This document shows positions 1 through 8,341 of a DNA stretch of 64,000 nucleotides, in pieces. Under the pieces are notes generated by a model. That model was not told the DNA's origin. It ran no database searches and saw only the letters and a list, made by a program, of their open reading frames with translations. Every line of letters starts with the position of its first letter. The first letter of the stretch is position 1. This DNA comes from DAHUYF01 sp963838385 (GTDB lineage: Bacteria; Pseudomonadota; Alphaproteobacteria; ATCC43930; CGMCC-115725). The stretch covers positions 186,001 to 250,000 of the forward strand of contig CAWIRE010000006.1 of NCBI GenBank assembly GCA_963838385.1, written 5' to 3'. The position numbers were made by a program, and so were the translations under genes.

Positions 1-317
1 GCGTCGGGGCCCTTGGTGGCGGCGTTGTTCAGCAGGATCTGGGCGCCGCCGAAAGCGGCATCGACGCGCTCGGCCATGCGCTTCACCGCCGCGGGATCGG
101 CGACGTCGCAGGCGATCCCCGCCGCCCTCACCCGATGGTGCCGCGCCAGCGCCTCGGCGAGCTCGGCCGTCGCCCCCTCATCGAGGTCCACCAGCGCCAG
201 ATCGGCGCCGAACTCGGCGAGCCCCGAAGCGAAGCGGCGGCCGAGGATGCCGCAGGCGCCGGTGATCAGCGCCGTCTTGCCGGCGAGATCGAAGAGGGCA
301 CGGTAGGATGTCGCCAT
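1..317 (-). CDS. SDR-family oxidoreductase, PtmA-like (3' end outside window)
   Basis: This is the N-terminal 105 residues of a short-chain dehydrogenase/reductase; the rest runs off the left edge. The Rossmann dinucleotide loop TGACGILG lies at about residues 18-25, an acidic residue ends beta-2 (LVDLD), and LLNNAA stands at the usual NNAG position. The catalytic Tyr/Lys region lies outside the window. It starts 6 bp after the CMP-sugar synthetase gene and closes a four-gene block on this strand. In Campylobacter the SDR at this place is PtmA, implicated in making the GlcN precursor for legionaminic acid. That role is inferred from gene order; the family assignment is seen directly. Confidence 0.8.
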   Translation of the reverse strand, partial: MATSYRALFDLAGKTALITGACGILGRRFASGLAEFGADLALVDLDEGATAELAEALARHHRVRAAGIACDVADPAAVKRMAERVDAAFGGAQILLNNAATKGPD

Positions 318-323
318 GCCGGC

Positions 324-1040
324 TCACTCCGCCGCCGCGGCGTTCGCCGCGCGGCTCTCGAGCAGGAAGGCGACGAGGCGGAAGTCGAGCTCGGAATCGA
401 TATCGAGCGAGCGCTCCTCGGGCATCACGTAAAGTCGCGTGCGCTGGGCGAAGACCGCGGGCGCAGCGCGGAAATCGTCGGTCCACCAGCCATAGATCGA
501 GGCGTTCATGTCGAAGCATTCGGGCGCGTCCTGCCGGCGGGTGACCGCGGCCGCCGGCGGCTTGCTCAGCCCCACCGTACCGTCGGCGCGGCGCTCGACC
601 AGGTTGAAATAAGGCGAGCGGCGCGCCGGTGCGGCGGTGATGACGTTGGCGCCGGGCTCGCTCTCCAGCATCTCGATCACGGCGGCGATGTCCTCGGGCA
701 GGCGCAGCGGCGAGGTCGCGTCGAGATCGATCAGGATGTCGAAGCGCGCGCCGAGCTGGCGTTCCGCCTCTTCCAGGCAATGGCGGATCGCCGGCAGCTT
801 GGGCGCGGCGTCGCCGGCGAGCTCGTCCGGCCGCTTGACCAGGCAGCCGGCGCCATAGCTGCGTGCGATCGATAGGATCTGATCGCTGTCGCTGCTCACG
901 GCGATGGCGTCGAAGAGGCCGGTGGCGCGCGCCTGATAGAGGGAATGGGCGATGAGCGGCTTGCCGGCGATCAGCCGCACGTTCTTGGAGCGCACCCCCT
1001 TGGAGCCGGCGCGGACGCAGATGCTGCAGAGCCGCTTCAC
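324..1040 (-). CDS. CMP-sugar synthetase (acylneuraminate/legionaminate cytidylyltransferase family)
   Basis: The 238-residue protein belongs to the family that activates nonulosonic acids with CTP to give CMP-sugars in the cytoplasm. Visible signatures are the nucleotide-binding loop RAGSKGVRSKN at about residues 11-21, DLDATSPLR at about 105-113, MNASIYGWW and the metal-binding SLDIDSELDF near the C-terminus. The length is normal for NeuA/LegF/PseF-type enzymes. The ATG overlaps the stop of the preceding oxidoreductase by 4 bp, so the two are translationally coupled. Placement after a CBS-nucleotidyltransferase and an oxidoreductase matches Campylobacter ptmB/legF, which favours CMP-legionaminate. 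CMP-pseudaminate or CMP-Neu5Ac cannot be excluded. Confidence 0.85.
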   Translation of the reverse strand: MKRLCSICVRAGSKGVRSKNVRLIAGKPLIAHSLYQARATGLFDAIAVSSDSDQILSIARSYGAGCLVKRPDELAGDAAPKLPAIRHCLEEAERQLGARFDILIDLDATSPLRLPEDIAAVIEMLESEPGANVITAAPARRSPYFNLVERRADGTVGLSKPPAAAVTRRQDAPECFDMNASIYGWWTDDFRAAPAVFAQRTRLYVMPEERSLDIDSELDFRLVAFLLESRAANAAAAE

Positions 1041-1954
1041 GGCGTCACCCAGCGCTGGCCGGAAGCCGCGGCTTCGGCCGCGGCGATGAGCGCGACGACG
1101 GCGGCGCCCTCTCCGGCGCTGCAGAGCGCGTCGCGCCGGTTGCCGAGCGCCGAGCGGTGCTGGGCGAGATATGTGGCATCGCGCGCCGTCGGGAAGAGCT
1201 GCTCCTCGCCGTCGACGCAGAGCCTGCCTTCGACGAGATCGGCGCGCAGCGTGCGGCGCGCGGTGTTGACGACGATCTCGCGCGCCCCGCGACGGTCGAG
1301 ATAGTTGAGCTGGACGGTCGCCGCCGGGCAGCGCTCGAAGACGAGCAGCATCGCCGCGACATCCTCGCTGTCGATGGCGAGCGCGCCGGAGCGCCCGAGC
1401 AGCGCCGCGACCTGCCGGCAGGGACCGAACAGCCAGGTGAGATAGTCGAGCTCGTGGCTGAGGTCGCGCAGCACGCCGCCGCCCGCCTCGCGCGAGGCCG
1501 AGGCGGTCTCGCGATAGTCGCGGCCGGGCCGCCAGTCCGGCAGGTACTGGCCGACATAGACCTGCGCCGACAGCGCGGGCTCGGCGGCGAGCCGCCGCCG
1601 CAGCTCGGCGATCAGCGGGTGGAAGCGCAGATTGTAGCCGACATAAAGGCCGGCGAAGCGGTTGTCGGGCAGCGGCGCCGGCCGGTCGAAGAGCGGCTTT
1701 TCCACCAGCACCGTGCCGGCGAACCCGGCCGTCGCCAGCGCCGCCAGCGTCGGCCGGTGCGCCGCGGTCTCGTTGGCGACGACGACGTAGCCGGGATTCT
1801 CATGCTCGAGCGCGGCGTCGAGCGAGGGATAGCAGCGCAGCCCCGCCTCGCCGTGCCGGCTCACCGCCGCGACGTCGAGGCCGAGCTCGCCGAGCAGGCG
1901 CGCGTGCCGCCGGCCGATCGAGCCCAATCCCACGACGAGGGCGGAGGCGGTCAT
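1037..1954 (-). CDS. Gfo/Idh/MocA-family oxidoreductase
   Basis: The 305-residue protein starts MTASALVVGLGSIGRRHARLL, a classic NAD(P)-binding GxGxxGxxH fingerprint, followed by EKPLF, the Gfo/Idh/MocA lysine motif, at about residue 85. The C-terminal half has the alpha/beta domain with DLSHELDYLTWLFG. The start is an ATG that overlaps the upstream nucleotidyltransferase stop as ATGA. In Campylobacter jejuni the gene at this point of the ptm block (between the CBS-nucleotidyltransferase and ptmB) is also a predicted oxidoreductase, proposed to act early in sugar-precursor synthesis. The substrate cannot be read from sequence. Confidence 0.8.
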   Translation of the reverse strand: MTASALVVGLGSIGRRHARLLGELGLDVAAVSRHGEAGLRCYPSLDAALEHENPGYVVVANETAAHRPTLAALATAGFAGTVLVEKPLFDRPAPLPDNRFAGLYVGYNLRFHPLIAELRRRLAAEPALSAQVYVGQYLPDWRPGRDYRETASASREAGGGVLRDLSHELDYLTWLFGPCRQVAALLGRSGALAIDSEDVAAMLLVFERCPAATVQLNYLDRRGAREIVVNTARRTLRADLVEGRLCVDGEEQLFPTARDATYLAQHRSALGNRRDALCSAGEGAAVVALIAAAEAAASGQRWVTP

Positions 1955-3063
1955 TCGTCGAACGTCGCGACGTAATCGGCGCTGGCCCGCTCGAGATCCT
2001 CGAGCCGGCCGATGTCGCGCCAGTATTCGCGGATCGGGAAGGCCGCGATCTTGTCGTTGCGCTGCAGCACGCGCTCGAACAGCGCCGGCATGTCGAGCGC
2101 CTGGCCGGGCGCGATGAGATCGAGCACGCTGGGCTCCACGACATAGACGCCGGCATTGATGAACCAGGAATAGCGCGGCTTCTCGGTGAGGCCGGCGAGG
2201 TAGTCGTCGGCGAGATCGATGACGCCGAACGGCACCTCGACCGTGTGCTCGCGCACCGCCATGGTCGCGGTCGCGCGGTGCTCCGCATGGAAGTCCAGCA
2301 GGCTGGCGAAATTGACGGCGGTCAGGAGGTCGCCGTTCATGACGACCAGCGGCCGCTCCGGCCGCGCCGGCAGCAGGCCCAGCGCGCCGGCGGTGCCGAG
2401 CTTGTCGCGCTCCTCGAGATAGTCGATGGCGACGCCCCAGCGTTCGCCGTCGCCGAAATGCCGGCGCACCATCTCGGCCTTGTAGTTGACCGCGAGGTAG
2501 AAGCGCTTGAAGCCCTGGCGGACGAAATTCTTGAGGATGATCTCGAGGATCGGCGTGCCGCCCACCGGCAGCATCGGCTTGGGGCAGTCCTCGGTCAGGG
2601 GCCGCAGGCGCTGACCGAGCCCGCCGGCCATCAGCACCACCCAATTGTCGTGCGCGCTGTGTCGGATGACGTCGCCGACCAGCTCGAGCCCCACCACCCG
2701 CCCGGCCTCGTCGAGCAGCGGCACCTGCTTCACGTCGCTGCCGCGCATCACCGCGAGCGTCGCCTCGCGCCCGAGCGTCGCCGGGCAGGAGATGGGGTCG
2801 CGGTTCATCACCTCGCTGGCCCGCGCCTCCAGCGCCACGCCGCGCAGCAGGCCGCGGCGGACGTCGCCGTCGGTGACGGTGCCGACCAGACGCCGCTCGG
2901 CATCGATAACCAGCGCGATCTGCAGGGCGCTGTCGTCGATGGCCCGGATCGCCTCGCGGATGGTGGCGTCGTCGCGCACCAGCGTCGCGCGCCACTCCTT
3001 GGCGGCGCGGCTCGCGCGCGCCTCGGCCGGGCCGCGAAGGCGCTTGATGATGGCAGTCGACAT
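1951..3063 (-). CDS. CBS-domain sugar-1-phosphate nucleotidyltransferase, PtmE-like
   Basis: The 370-residue protein has a pair of CBS domains (about 15-115) followed by a nucleotidyltransferase domain with the signature LMAGGLGQRLRPLTEDCPKP at about 125-145 and the catalytic-face motifs VVMNGDLLT and INAGVYVV. This domain order matches Campylobacter PtmE, reported to form GDP-glucosamine from GlcN-1-P for legionaminic acid. I chose MSTAIIK at 3063; an upstream ATG at 3093 has no better ribosome site. The gene lies 64 bp after flgL on the same strand, so it may be read from the flagellar operon. The nucleotide used (GTP or UTP) is not decided by the sequence. Confidence 0.8.
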   Translation of the reverse strand: MSTAIIKRLRGPAEARASRAAKEWRATLVRDDATIREAIRAIDDSALQIALVIDAERRLVGTVTDGDVRRGLLRGVALEARASEVMNRDPISCPATLGREATLAVMRGSDVKQVPLLDEAGRVVGLELVGDVIRHSAHDNWVVLMAGGLGQRLRPLTEDCPKPMLPVGGTPILEIILKNFVRQGFKRFYLAVNYKAEMVRRHFGDGERWGVAIDYLEERDKLGTAGALGLLPARPERPLVVMNGDLLTAVNFASLLDFHAEHRATATMAVREHTVEVPFGVIDLADDYLAGLTEKPRYSWFINAGVYVVEPSVLDLIAPGQALDMPALFERVLQRNDKIAAFPIREYWRDIGRLEDLERASADYVATFDE

Positions 3064-3127
3064 CGTGCGATGATGCCTCAACGAAGTTAACATCCGGTTG
3101 TCCGACGCAATCGCCGAGCGAGCCGCG

Positions 3128-4066
3128 TCAGCCCATGAAATTGACCAGGCTCAGCTTCTGGATGATGCTGGTCGCCGAGTAGGATGCCTGGATCTGCGTC
3201 TCCAGGCTTTGCAGCTGGGTGATCGCCGTCGCCTGGTTCACCGCGTCGATGGTGCCGATGCTGTTCTGCGCGATGGTGAGCGTGCTCTGATGCAGCGTCT
3301 CGGCGTTCTTCATCTGCGCCTGCTGCAGCGCGAGGTTGCCGCTGATCCCGGTCAGGGTCTGAGAGGCGTTCTCGAGCATCTGGTCTGCCTGGGTGACGTT
3401 GGCCTGGTCGGTGGGGTTGGTCGGGCTGAACGATCCGCTCTGCGCGATGAAGTTCAGCGCGCGGATGATGTTCTCGAAGGCGGGGTTGTCGGCGGTGACG
3501 CTGTAGTTGACGCTGACCTGGGCGTCGATCTGCACCGGGGAGTTGGTGGCGCCGCCATTGTAGTAGCCGCCGGTCGAGGGCGGGCCGCCGACCGAATCGG
3601 TCAGCGTCGCGGCGGCGCCCTGGGGCAGGTTGGAGAGATCGACGGGCGGCGTCTGGGTGTTGGTGCCGGCGAAGAGATAGTTCGAGCCGTCCTGCACGTT
3701 GAGATAGCCCGCGACCTGCTGCAGCAGGCTTGCCGCCTGCGTCTGCACGGTCGGCGCCTGGGTGCTGTAGGCGCTGTTGGCCAGATTCGAGGTGAAGCTC
3801 TGCACCTGGCTCAATATCTGCTGCAGCGAGAGCTGCATGGTCTGCATGCTCGTCGAGGCCGTGTTGATGGTGTTGATGTAGCTCTGCTGTTGCGACACCT
3901 CGGCGCGGTACTGCTCGAGCTGGGCCGCCTGCGGCGCGATCTGCGAATAGGTCTGGGCGGAATAGCCGGTGGAGATCTCCGCGTTCAGATTCTGCTCCGC
4001 GCTCTGATTGAGCTGCATGTAGTAGAGCGTGAGACTGTTCTCGGATGCGGTGGAGATGCGGGTCAT
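3128..4066 (-). CDS. flgL: Flagellar hook-associated protein 3 FlgL
   Basis: The 312-residue protein has flagellin-like ends. The N-terminal helix MTRISTASENSLTLYYMQLNQSA and the C-terminal helical segment with TIDAVNQATAITQLQSLETQIQASYSAT pack together in the hook-filament junction, and a variable Gly/Thr/Pro-rich middle (about 120-200) contains the FlgL-type segment DGSNYLFAGTNT. FlgL is exported and joins FlgK to the filament. It follows flgK by 12 bp and ends the flgI-flgJ-flgN-flgK-flgL run. No filament flagellin gene is seen in this window. Confidence 0.9.
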   Translation of the reverse strand: MTRISTASENSLTLYYMQLNQSAEQNLNAEISTGYSAQTYSQIAPQAAQLEQYRAEVSQQQSYINTINTASTSMQTMQLSLQQILSQVQSFTSNLANSAYSTQAPTVQTQAASLLQQVAGYLNVQDGSNYLFAGTNTQTPPVDLSNLPQGAAATLTDSVGGPPSTGGYYNGGATNSPVQIDAQVSVNYSVTADNPAFENIIRALNFIAQSGSFSPTNPTDQANVTQADQMLENASQTLTGISGNLALQQAQMKNAETLHQSTLTIAQNSIGTIDAVNQATAITQLQSLETQIQASYSATSIIQKLSLVNFMG

Positions 4067-4078
4067 GGCGGCCTCGCG

Positions 4079-6127
4079 TTAGAACTGGATCTGGAGCAGC
4101 GAGTTGAACATCGTGGTGACCGTCTGGATGACGCGCGCGGACGCGTCATAAGCGTTTTGGTAGACGGTCAGATTGGCCAGCTGCTGGTCCATGCTGACGC
4201 CGCTGACGGCCTGGGCCTGGGTGGTGACCGATTGCAGCAGGCCGGTCTGGAATTGCGAATTGTCCTGCGCGTTGGCGGCGGCGGTCGAGGTCTGGCCGAG
4301 GATCTGCGAGGCATACTGGCTGAGCGTCATCGTCAGCGGCGAGGCGAAATTCCCGGCGGCGGCGAAGACCGGCGCGGACTGGGCGAAGCTGTTGGCCAGC
4401 CCCTGCGCGATCGACGGGGTCGAGACGCCGGCGGCGCCGTCGAGCAGGCCGGGATTGGCGGCGAGGCTGGGGTCGACCTCGATCGTGCTGGCATTGTCGA
4501 CGCCGCTGGCCACGTTCACGCCGGAGAAGAAATGGTTGCTCGTGTTGGGCAGCGGATTGGAGGGCGCGCTGGCGGCGAAGGTCTCGGTCCCGGTGCCGCC
4601 GTTCACCATGCTGACGCTCGACGACAGCGGATTGCCGGCCGTGTCGGTGATCTGGACGAGATTGGGGCTGGGGGTGGTGCCGACCGCGGGCGCCGTCACC
4701 TGGATGGTCGACAGCGACGCCGGCAGCGCCGCCTGGAGGGCGGCGGCGATCTGCGCCGTGGTGGCGTTGGCGGGCAGCGCCGCCGTGGTGACGGTGACGC
4801 CGTCGATGGTCGCGCTGACCTGATCCCCGGCGGCGGTGGCGCCGCTCATCGTGTGCGTCTGGGTCGACATGACGGGGAGGCTGGTCGCGGGATTGGATGC
4901 CTGGCTCGCAGCGAAGAGCTCGGTACCGGTGCCGCCGCTCATCATGCTGACGGTGGAGGAGATGGGATTGCCGGCGGCGTCGACGATCTGAAAGCTGTTG
5001 GTGCCGGTCGAGACCACGCTGATATTGGGGAAGGGCCCGTTGGGCGGCTGGATCGCGGTCTGGATCGCGGTTGCGATCTGGCTCGAGGTGGCGTTCGCGG
5101 GCAGCGCGGCGGTGGTGAAGTTGACGCCGTCGATCGTGCCGGTGAGCTGGTCGCCGGCGGCCGTGGCGCCGGTGAAGGTCTGGGTCTGCGCCGTCTGCAC
5201 CTGGCCGGTATTGTAGAGCTGGTTGGTGAACTGGTTGAGCTCGGAGGTCAGCGCCGGAAGCTGCTGGTCGCGCATCTGCAGCAAGGCGCCGACGTTGCCG
5301 CCGGTGATGTCGCTGGTGATGTCGAGACCGTTGATGCTGATCCCGGAGATTGTGCCGGCGGCGAGAGAGTCCCCCGCGTTGACGGCGCCGGTGGGGCTGA
5401 AGTTCAGCTGCTCGGCGAAGTTGCCGCTGACCAGCGTCTGCCCGGTCGAGGTGGTCACCACCATGCTGTCGTTGGCATTGGTGTAGGTCTGGACGTTCAT
5501 CTGCTGCGCCAGCTGCTGCACTGCTTGACCGCGCTGATCCTCGAAGGTCGCGGTCGACTGGCCGAGCGCGCTGGCGCGCGCGATCTCGGCGTTGTAGCTG
5601 GCGATGTTGTTGAGCAGCGTGTTGACCTGGGTCACCGACTGGCCGATCGCGGTGTCGGCGTTGCTGCGCAGCGACTGGATGCCGGCCGACAGGGTGTTGA
5701 GCTGCGAGGCCAGCGTCTGGCCGGCGGTGATCGCGTTCTCCTGCGCCACGTTGTCCTCGGGCGAGGCGGCGAGGGTCTCCATGGCGCTGGTGAAGCTGGA
5801 ATAGGCGTCGCTCAGCGAGCTGGCGCTGCCGACGCTGCCGAACAGGTTCTGGACCTCCTGATAATAGTTGTTGAGCGTGGTGGCGGCGGAGGTGGCGGTG
5901 TTCTGGGTGTTCAGATTCGCGACCAGGATCGGATCGGAGAGGCGCTCGGCGACGCTGGTCGCGACGCCCTGGCCGCCCTGGCCGTCGTCGATCGCCGTCT
6001 CGTTCAACACCTCCTGCGAATAGCCGGGCGTGTTGGCGTTGGAGATGTTGTTGGCCAGCGTCGCCAGATTGCTCTGGGCGGCCTGCAGTCCGGTCAGCGC
6101 GTTGTCCAGCGACAGGGTGAGGCTCAT
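4079..6127 (-). CDS. flgK: Flagellar hook-associated protein 1 FlgK, with internal domain duplication
   Basis: The 682-residue protein starts with the rod/hook signature ALTGLQAAQSNLATLANNIS NANTPGYSQ (residues 10-38, space added) and ends with the conserved helix NAYDASARVIQTVTTMFNSLL. FlgK is the first junction protein between hook and filament. Two tandem copies of a roughly 109-residue domain lie at about 318-417 and 427-526, each running from (F/M)(T/S)GATAAGDQ through TIDGV to AGNP(I/L)SS and GGTGTE. This makes the protein longer than the roughly 550 residues of E. coli FlgK. The gene follows flgN by 17 bp, and flgN should encode its export chaperone. Confidence 0.93.
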   Translation of the reverse strand: MSLTLSLDNALTGLQAAQSNLATLANNISNANTPGYSQEVLNETAIDDGQGGQGVATSVAERLSDPILVANLNTQNTATSAATTLNNYYQEVQNLFGSVGSASSLSDAYSSFTSAMETLAASPEDNVAQENAITAGQTLASQLNTLSAGIQSLRSNADTAIGQSVTQVNTLLNNIASYNAEIARASALGQSTATFEDQRGQAVQQLAQQMNVQTYTNANDSMVVTTSTGQTLVSGNFAEQLNFSPTGAVNAGDSLAAGTISGISINGLDITSDITGGNVGALLQMRDQQLPALTSELNQFTNQLYNTGQVQTAQTQTFTGATAAGDQLTGTIDGVNFTTAALPANATSSQIATAIQTAIQPPNGPFPNISVVSTGTNSFQIVDAAGNPISSTVSMMSGGTGTELFAASQASNPATSLPVMSTQTHTMSGATAAGDQVSATIDGVTVTTAALPANATTAQIAAALQAALPASLSTIQVTAPAVGTTPSPNLVQITDTAGNPLSSSVSMVNGGTGTETFAASAPSNPLPNTSNHFFSGVNVASGVDNASTIEVDPSLAANPGLLDGAAGVSTPSIAQGLANSFAQSAPVFAAAGNFASPLTMTLSQYASQILGQTSTAAANAQDNSQFQTGLLQSVTTQAQAVSGVSMDQQLANLTVYQNAYDASARVIQTVTTMFNSLLQIQF
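4547..5176 (-). repeat. Tandem duplication inside flgK (two copies of about 109 codons)
   Basis: Residues 318-417 and 427-526 of FlgK align over their full length, sharing GATAAGDQ, IDGV, TTAALPANAT, AGNP and SGGTGTE/NGGTGTE. The copies have diverged at the DNA level, so the duplication is not recent. It falls in the surface-exposed middle of the protein, not in the polymerisation helices. Confidence 0.8.
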
Positions 6128-6144
6128 GGGGTCCGCTCTCCGCC

Positions 6145-6603
6145 CTAGAGCCGCCGGTCGATGGCGACGGCGAGCGCCGGCGTGTAGCCGGTCGCCTTCC
6201 GCCGCGCGTTGTAGCGGGTCAGCGGCTTGAGCCGAGACCTCACGGAAGCGACGAGCATGTCGAGCAGCCGCCGCGTCGCCGCGCGGCCGATACGCAGCGT
6301 GCGCTCGTTCTGGGCCGCGACATCGGCGAGGCGGTTGCTGGCGGCGACGATCTGCGCGCGCAGCGGCGCCGGCAGCGTCATGATCTTGACGCCGGCGGCA
6401 TCGAGCCGCCGGATCGCGTCTTGATAGAGCAGCGACAGACGCAGCTTCTCGCGCTGGAGCGCGCCGATGTCGGCCACGTGCCCGGCGCCCACCAGCTCGG
6501 TCTCGTGCGCCAGCAGATCGGCGAGGCGCATCATCAGGTCGAGCATGTCGGTCGCCTGCAAGGCCGGCTGCGGCGCCGCGGGGGGTGGCGTCGTCTGCGT
6601 CAT
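6145..6603 (-). CDS. flgN: Probable flagellar chaperone FlgN-like protein
   Basis: The 152-residue protein has a proline-rich N-terminus and then continuous amphipathic helix (ATDMLDLMMRLADLLAHETELV...). It ends with RLKPLTRYNARRKATGYT, an NxR/Y pattern seen in alphaproteobacterial FlgN-like proteins. FlgN-family chaperones hold FlgK and FlgL unfolded in the cytoplasm for export, and this gene lies directly before flgK and flgL. It overlaps flgJ as ATGA. Sequence similarity in this family is weak, so the name rests on size, helix content and position. Confidence 0.65.
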   Translation of the reverse strand: MTQTTPPPAAPQPALQATDMLDLMMRLADLLAHETELVGAGHVADIGALQREKLRLSLLYQDAIRRLDAAGVKIMTLPAPLRAQIVAASNRLADVAAQNERTLRIGRAATRRLLDMLVASVRSRLKPLTRYNARRKATGYTPALAVAIDRRL

Positions 6604-6911
6604 CTCGCCTCCTGTGCCTGCAGGATCTCGCGCTGCACCGCGTCGGCGATGCCGAAGCCGCCGGCCCGTGCCGCGACCTTGCTGTACTCCTGCACCAGCA
6701 GCGAGCGGAACATCGTCTCGCCGGTGCCGCCGCCGAACATCGAATCGGCGCCGACGCCGGAAAACATCGTGTCGAACGCCTGCGAGAGGTAGAGCCCCTC
6801 GAAATCCTCCGCCGTCTTGCGCGCGGCGGCCACGGCGGCCGCCGATGGCGGCGCGGCGCCGGCGATGCCGGAGGCGAGCGGGGAGGCGGCTATGCCGGCG
6901 GCGGCGGTCAT
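6600..6911 (-). CDS. flgJ: Rod-binding protein FlgJ (single-domain form)
   Basis: The 103-residue protein consists only of the FlgJ rod-binding domain: KTAEDFEGLYLSQAFDTMFSG, then a Gly-rich turn and GETMFRSLLVQEYSK. The C-terminal peptidoglycan hydrolase domain of enterobacterial FlgJ is absent, as is usual in alphaproteobacteria, so a separate lytic enzyme must open the wall for the rod. The ATG at 6911 overlaps the flgI stop by one base (TGATG), and the stop overlaps flgN. Confidence 0.85.
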   Translation of the reverse strand: MTAAAGIAASPLASGIAGAAPPSAAAVAAARKTAEDFEGLYLSQAFDTMFSGVGADSMFGGGTGETMFRSLLVQEYSKVAARAGGFGIADAVQREILQAQEAR

Positions 6912-8140
6912 CACATCAGCTCGATCTCGGCCTGCAGCGCGCCTGCGGCCTTGATCGCCTGGAGGATGGTGATCATGTCGCGCGGACCGACGCCGAGCGC
7001 GTTGAGGCTGCTGACCAGCTCCTGCAGGCTCACCCCCTCCGGGAGCACGGCCATGCGGCGGTCGGACTGCTCGTCGACCTCGACCTTGGTGCGCGGCACG
7101 ACCACGGTGGCGCCGCCGCCGCCCGGGGCGAACTGGACGCCCCCCGGGCCTCGGCCGCCCGCCACGCCGGCGACCGGCGGCGGCGCGAAGGGGTTGGGCT
7201 GCGACACCTGCGGCGTCTCGGTGACGCGCACGGTGAGGTTGCCCTGCGCCACCGCCACGGTGCTGATGCGCACGCTCTCGCCCATGACGATGACGCCGTC
7301 GGCCTCGTCGATCACCACGCGCGCCACCTGGTCGGGTTCGACGCGCAGCTGCTCGATATCGGTGAGCAGCCCGACGACATCGCCCTTGAAGCCCGGCGGC
7401 ATGCTGACCAGGATGGTCGACGGGTCGAGAGGCCTCGCCGCCGGGGCCTTGAAATAGCCGTCGATGACATCGGCGACGCGGCGCGCGGTGGTGAAGTCGG
7501 GGTTGCGCAGCGTCAAATTCACCGATTTGAGCTTGGACAGGTCGAAGCCCACCTCGCGCTCGACGATGGCGCCCGAGGCCACGCGCCCGGCGGTGGGCAC
7601 GCCCTTGGTGAAGCTGCTGGCCTGGCCGCGGGCCTGGATGCCGCCGGTCGCGACGCTGCCCTGGGCCACGGCATAGACCTCGCCGTCGGCGCCGAGCATG
7701 GGGGTGACCAGCAGCGTGCCGCCGAGCAGGCTCTTGGCATCGCCCAGCGCCGAGACCTGGACGTCGATCCGGCCGCCCTGGCGCGCGAAGGGCGGCAGCG
7801 TGGCGGTGACCATGACGGCGGCGACGTTGTTGGTGCGCAGCTGGCTGTCGCGGGCGTTGACGCCGAGCCGCTCGAGCATGCCGATCAGGCTCTCGCGGGT
7901 GAAAATTGCATTGGCAAGGGTGTCGCCGGTGCCGTTGAGGCCGACGACCAGGCCATAGCCCACCAGCAGATTGTCGCGCACCCCCTCGAAATCGGCGATG
8001 TCCTTGATGCGCGACAGCGCCGCGGCGGGAGGTGCCGCGGCGAGCAGCGACAGGAGCGCGGCCAGGGCGCCCAGCGCCAGGCGGCGCAGGCGGGCGGGGC
8101 GGGCGAAGGGGACGGACGGAGGGCGGAGGCTCGCGGTCAT
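6911..8140 (-). CDS. flgI: Flagellar P-ring protein FlgI
   Basis: The 409-residue protein starts at ATG 8140. It has a basic N-terminus, a hydrophobic stretch LALGALAALLSLLAAAPPAAA and predicted cleavage before LSRIKDIADFEGVRDNLLVGYGLVVGLNGTGD, the hallmark N-terminus of mature FlgI. FlgI polymerises around the rod in the peptidoglycan layer, with FlgA as chaperone. A Gly/Pro-rich loop (about 320-350) is longer than usual. The gene is divergent from fliX. A sigma-54-like element lies so close to the ATG that the message could be nearly leaderless, because no other in-frame ATG, GTG or TTG exists before the signal peptide. Confidence 0.92.
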   Translation of the reverse strand: MTASLRPPSVPFARPARLRRLALGALAALLSLLAAAPPAAALSRIKDIADFEGVRDNLLVGYGLVVGLNGTGDTLANAIFTRESLIGMLERLGVNARDSQLRTNNVAAVMVTATLPPFARQGGRIDVQVSALGDAKSLLGGTLLVTPMLGADGEVYAVAQGSVATGGIQARGQASSFTKGVPTAGRVASGAIVEREVGFDLSKLKSVNLTLRNPDFTTARRVADVIDGYFKAPAARPLDPSTILVSMPPGFKGDVVGLLTDIEQLRVEPDQVARVVIDEADGVIVMGESVRISTVAVAQGNLTVRVTETPQVSQPNPFAPPPVAGVAGGRGPGGVQFAPGGGGATVVVPRTKVEVDEQSDRRMAVLPEGVSLQELVSSLNALGVGPRDMITILQAIKAAGALQAEIELM

Positions 8141-8152
8141 GACGCTTGTCCG

Positions 8153-8169
8153 TTGCCAAACTCGTGCCA
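8153..8169 (-). promoter_or_regulatory. Candidate sigma-54 promoter for flgI
   Basis: On the minus strand the sequence reads TGGCACGAGTTTGGCAA. It has the invariant GG and GC at the required 10-base spacing and all seven bases of TGGCACG; one base differs from the -12 consensus. Predicted transcription would start only about 3-5 bases before the flgI ATG. Confidence 0.5.
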
Positions 8170-8270
8170 GCGCGAGAGCCGCACCGCGCCTGGGATTTCG
8201 GCCCGCCCGCCGGAGCCCGACGCGGCAAAGCATGCCGGCCCCGGCAAGTTTTGCCGCGCCGAAGGGTCCG

Positions 8271-8286
8271 TTAAGCAGACCTTAAC
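8271..8286 (+). promoter_or_regulatory. CtrA-type binding site (TTAA-N7-TTAAC)
   Basis: TTAAGCAGACCTTAAC is an exact match to the alphaproteobacterial CtrA box. It lies in the 201-bp gap between divergent flgI and fliX, 56 bp before fliX. In Caulobacter early flagellar genes, fliX among them, are under CtrA control. The presence of cckA in this window fits. Confidence 0.6.
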
Positions 8287-8341
8287 CGTGGTTTGGCATG
8301 CTGCCTGTGGTTGCGAGAGCCGCGAAAGGCGCCACGACGCG

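Noticed and set aside
3064..3127. CtrA site at TTAAC near 3087
   Set aside because: Only one half-site matches; the other half has two mismatches.
3098..6148. 1016-residue plus-strand reading frame
   Set aside because: It is antisense to flgK and flgL, has arginine/glycine-rich composition typical of shadow frames in GC-rich DNA, and no family motif.
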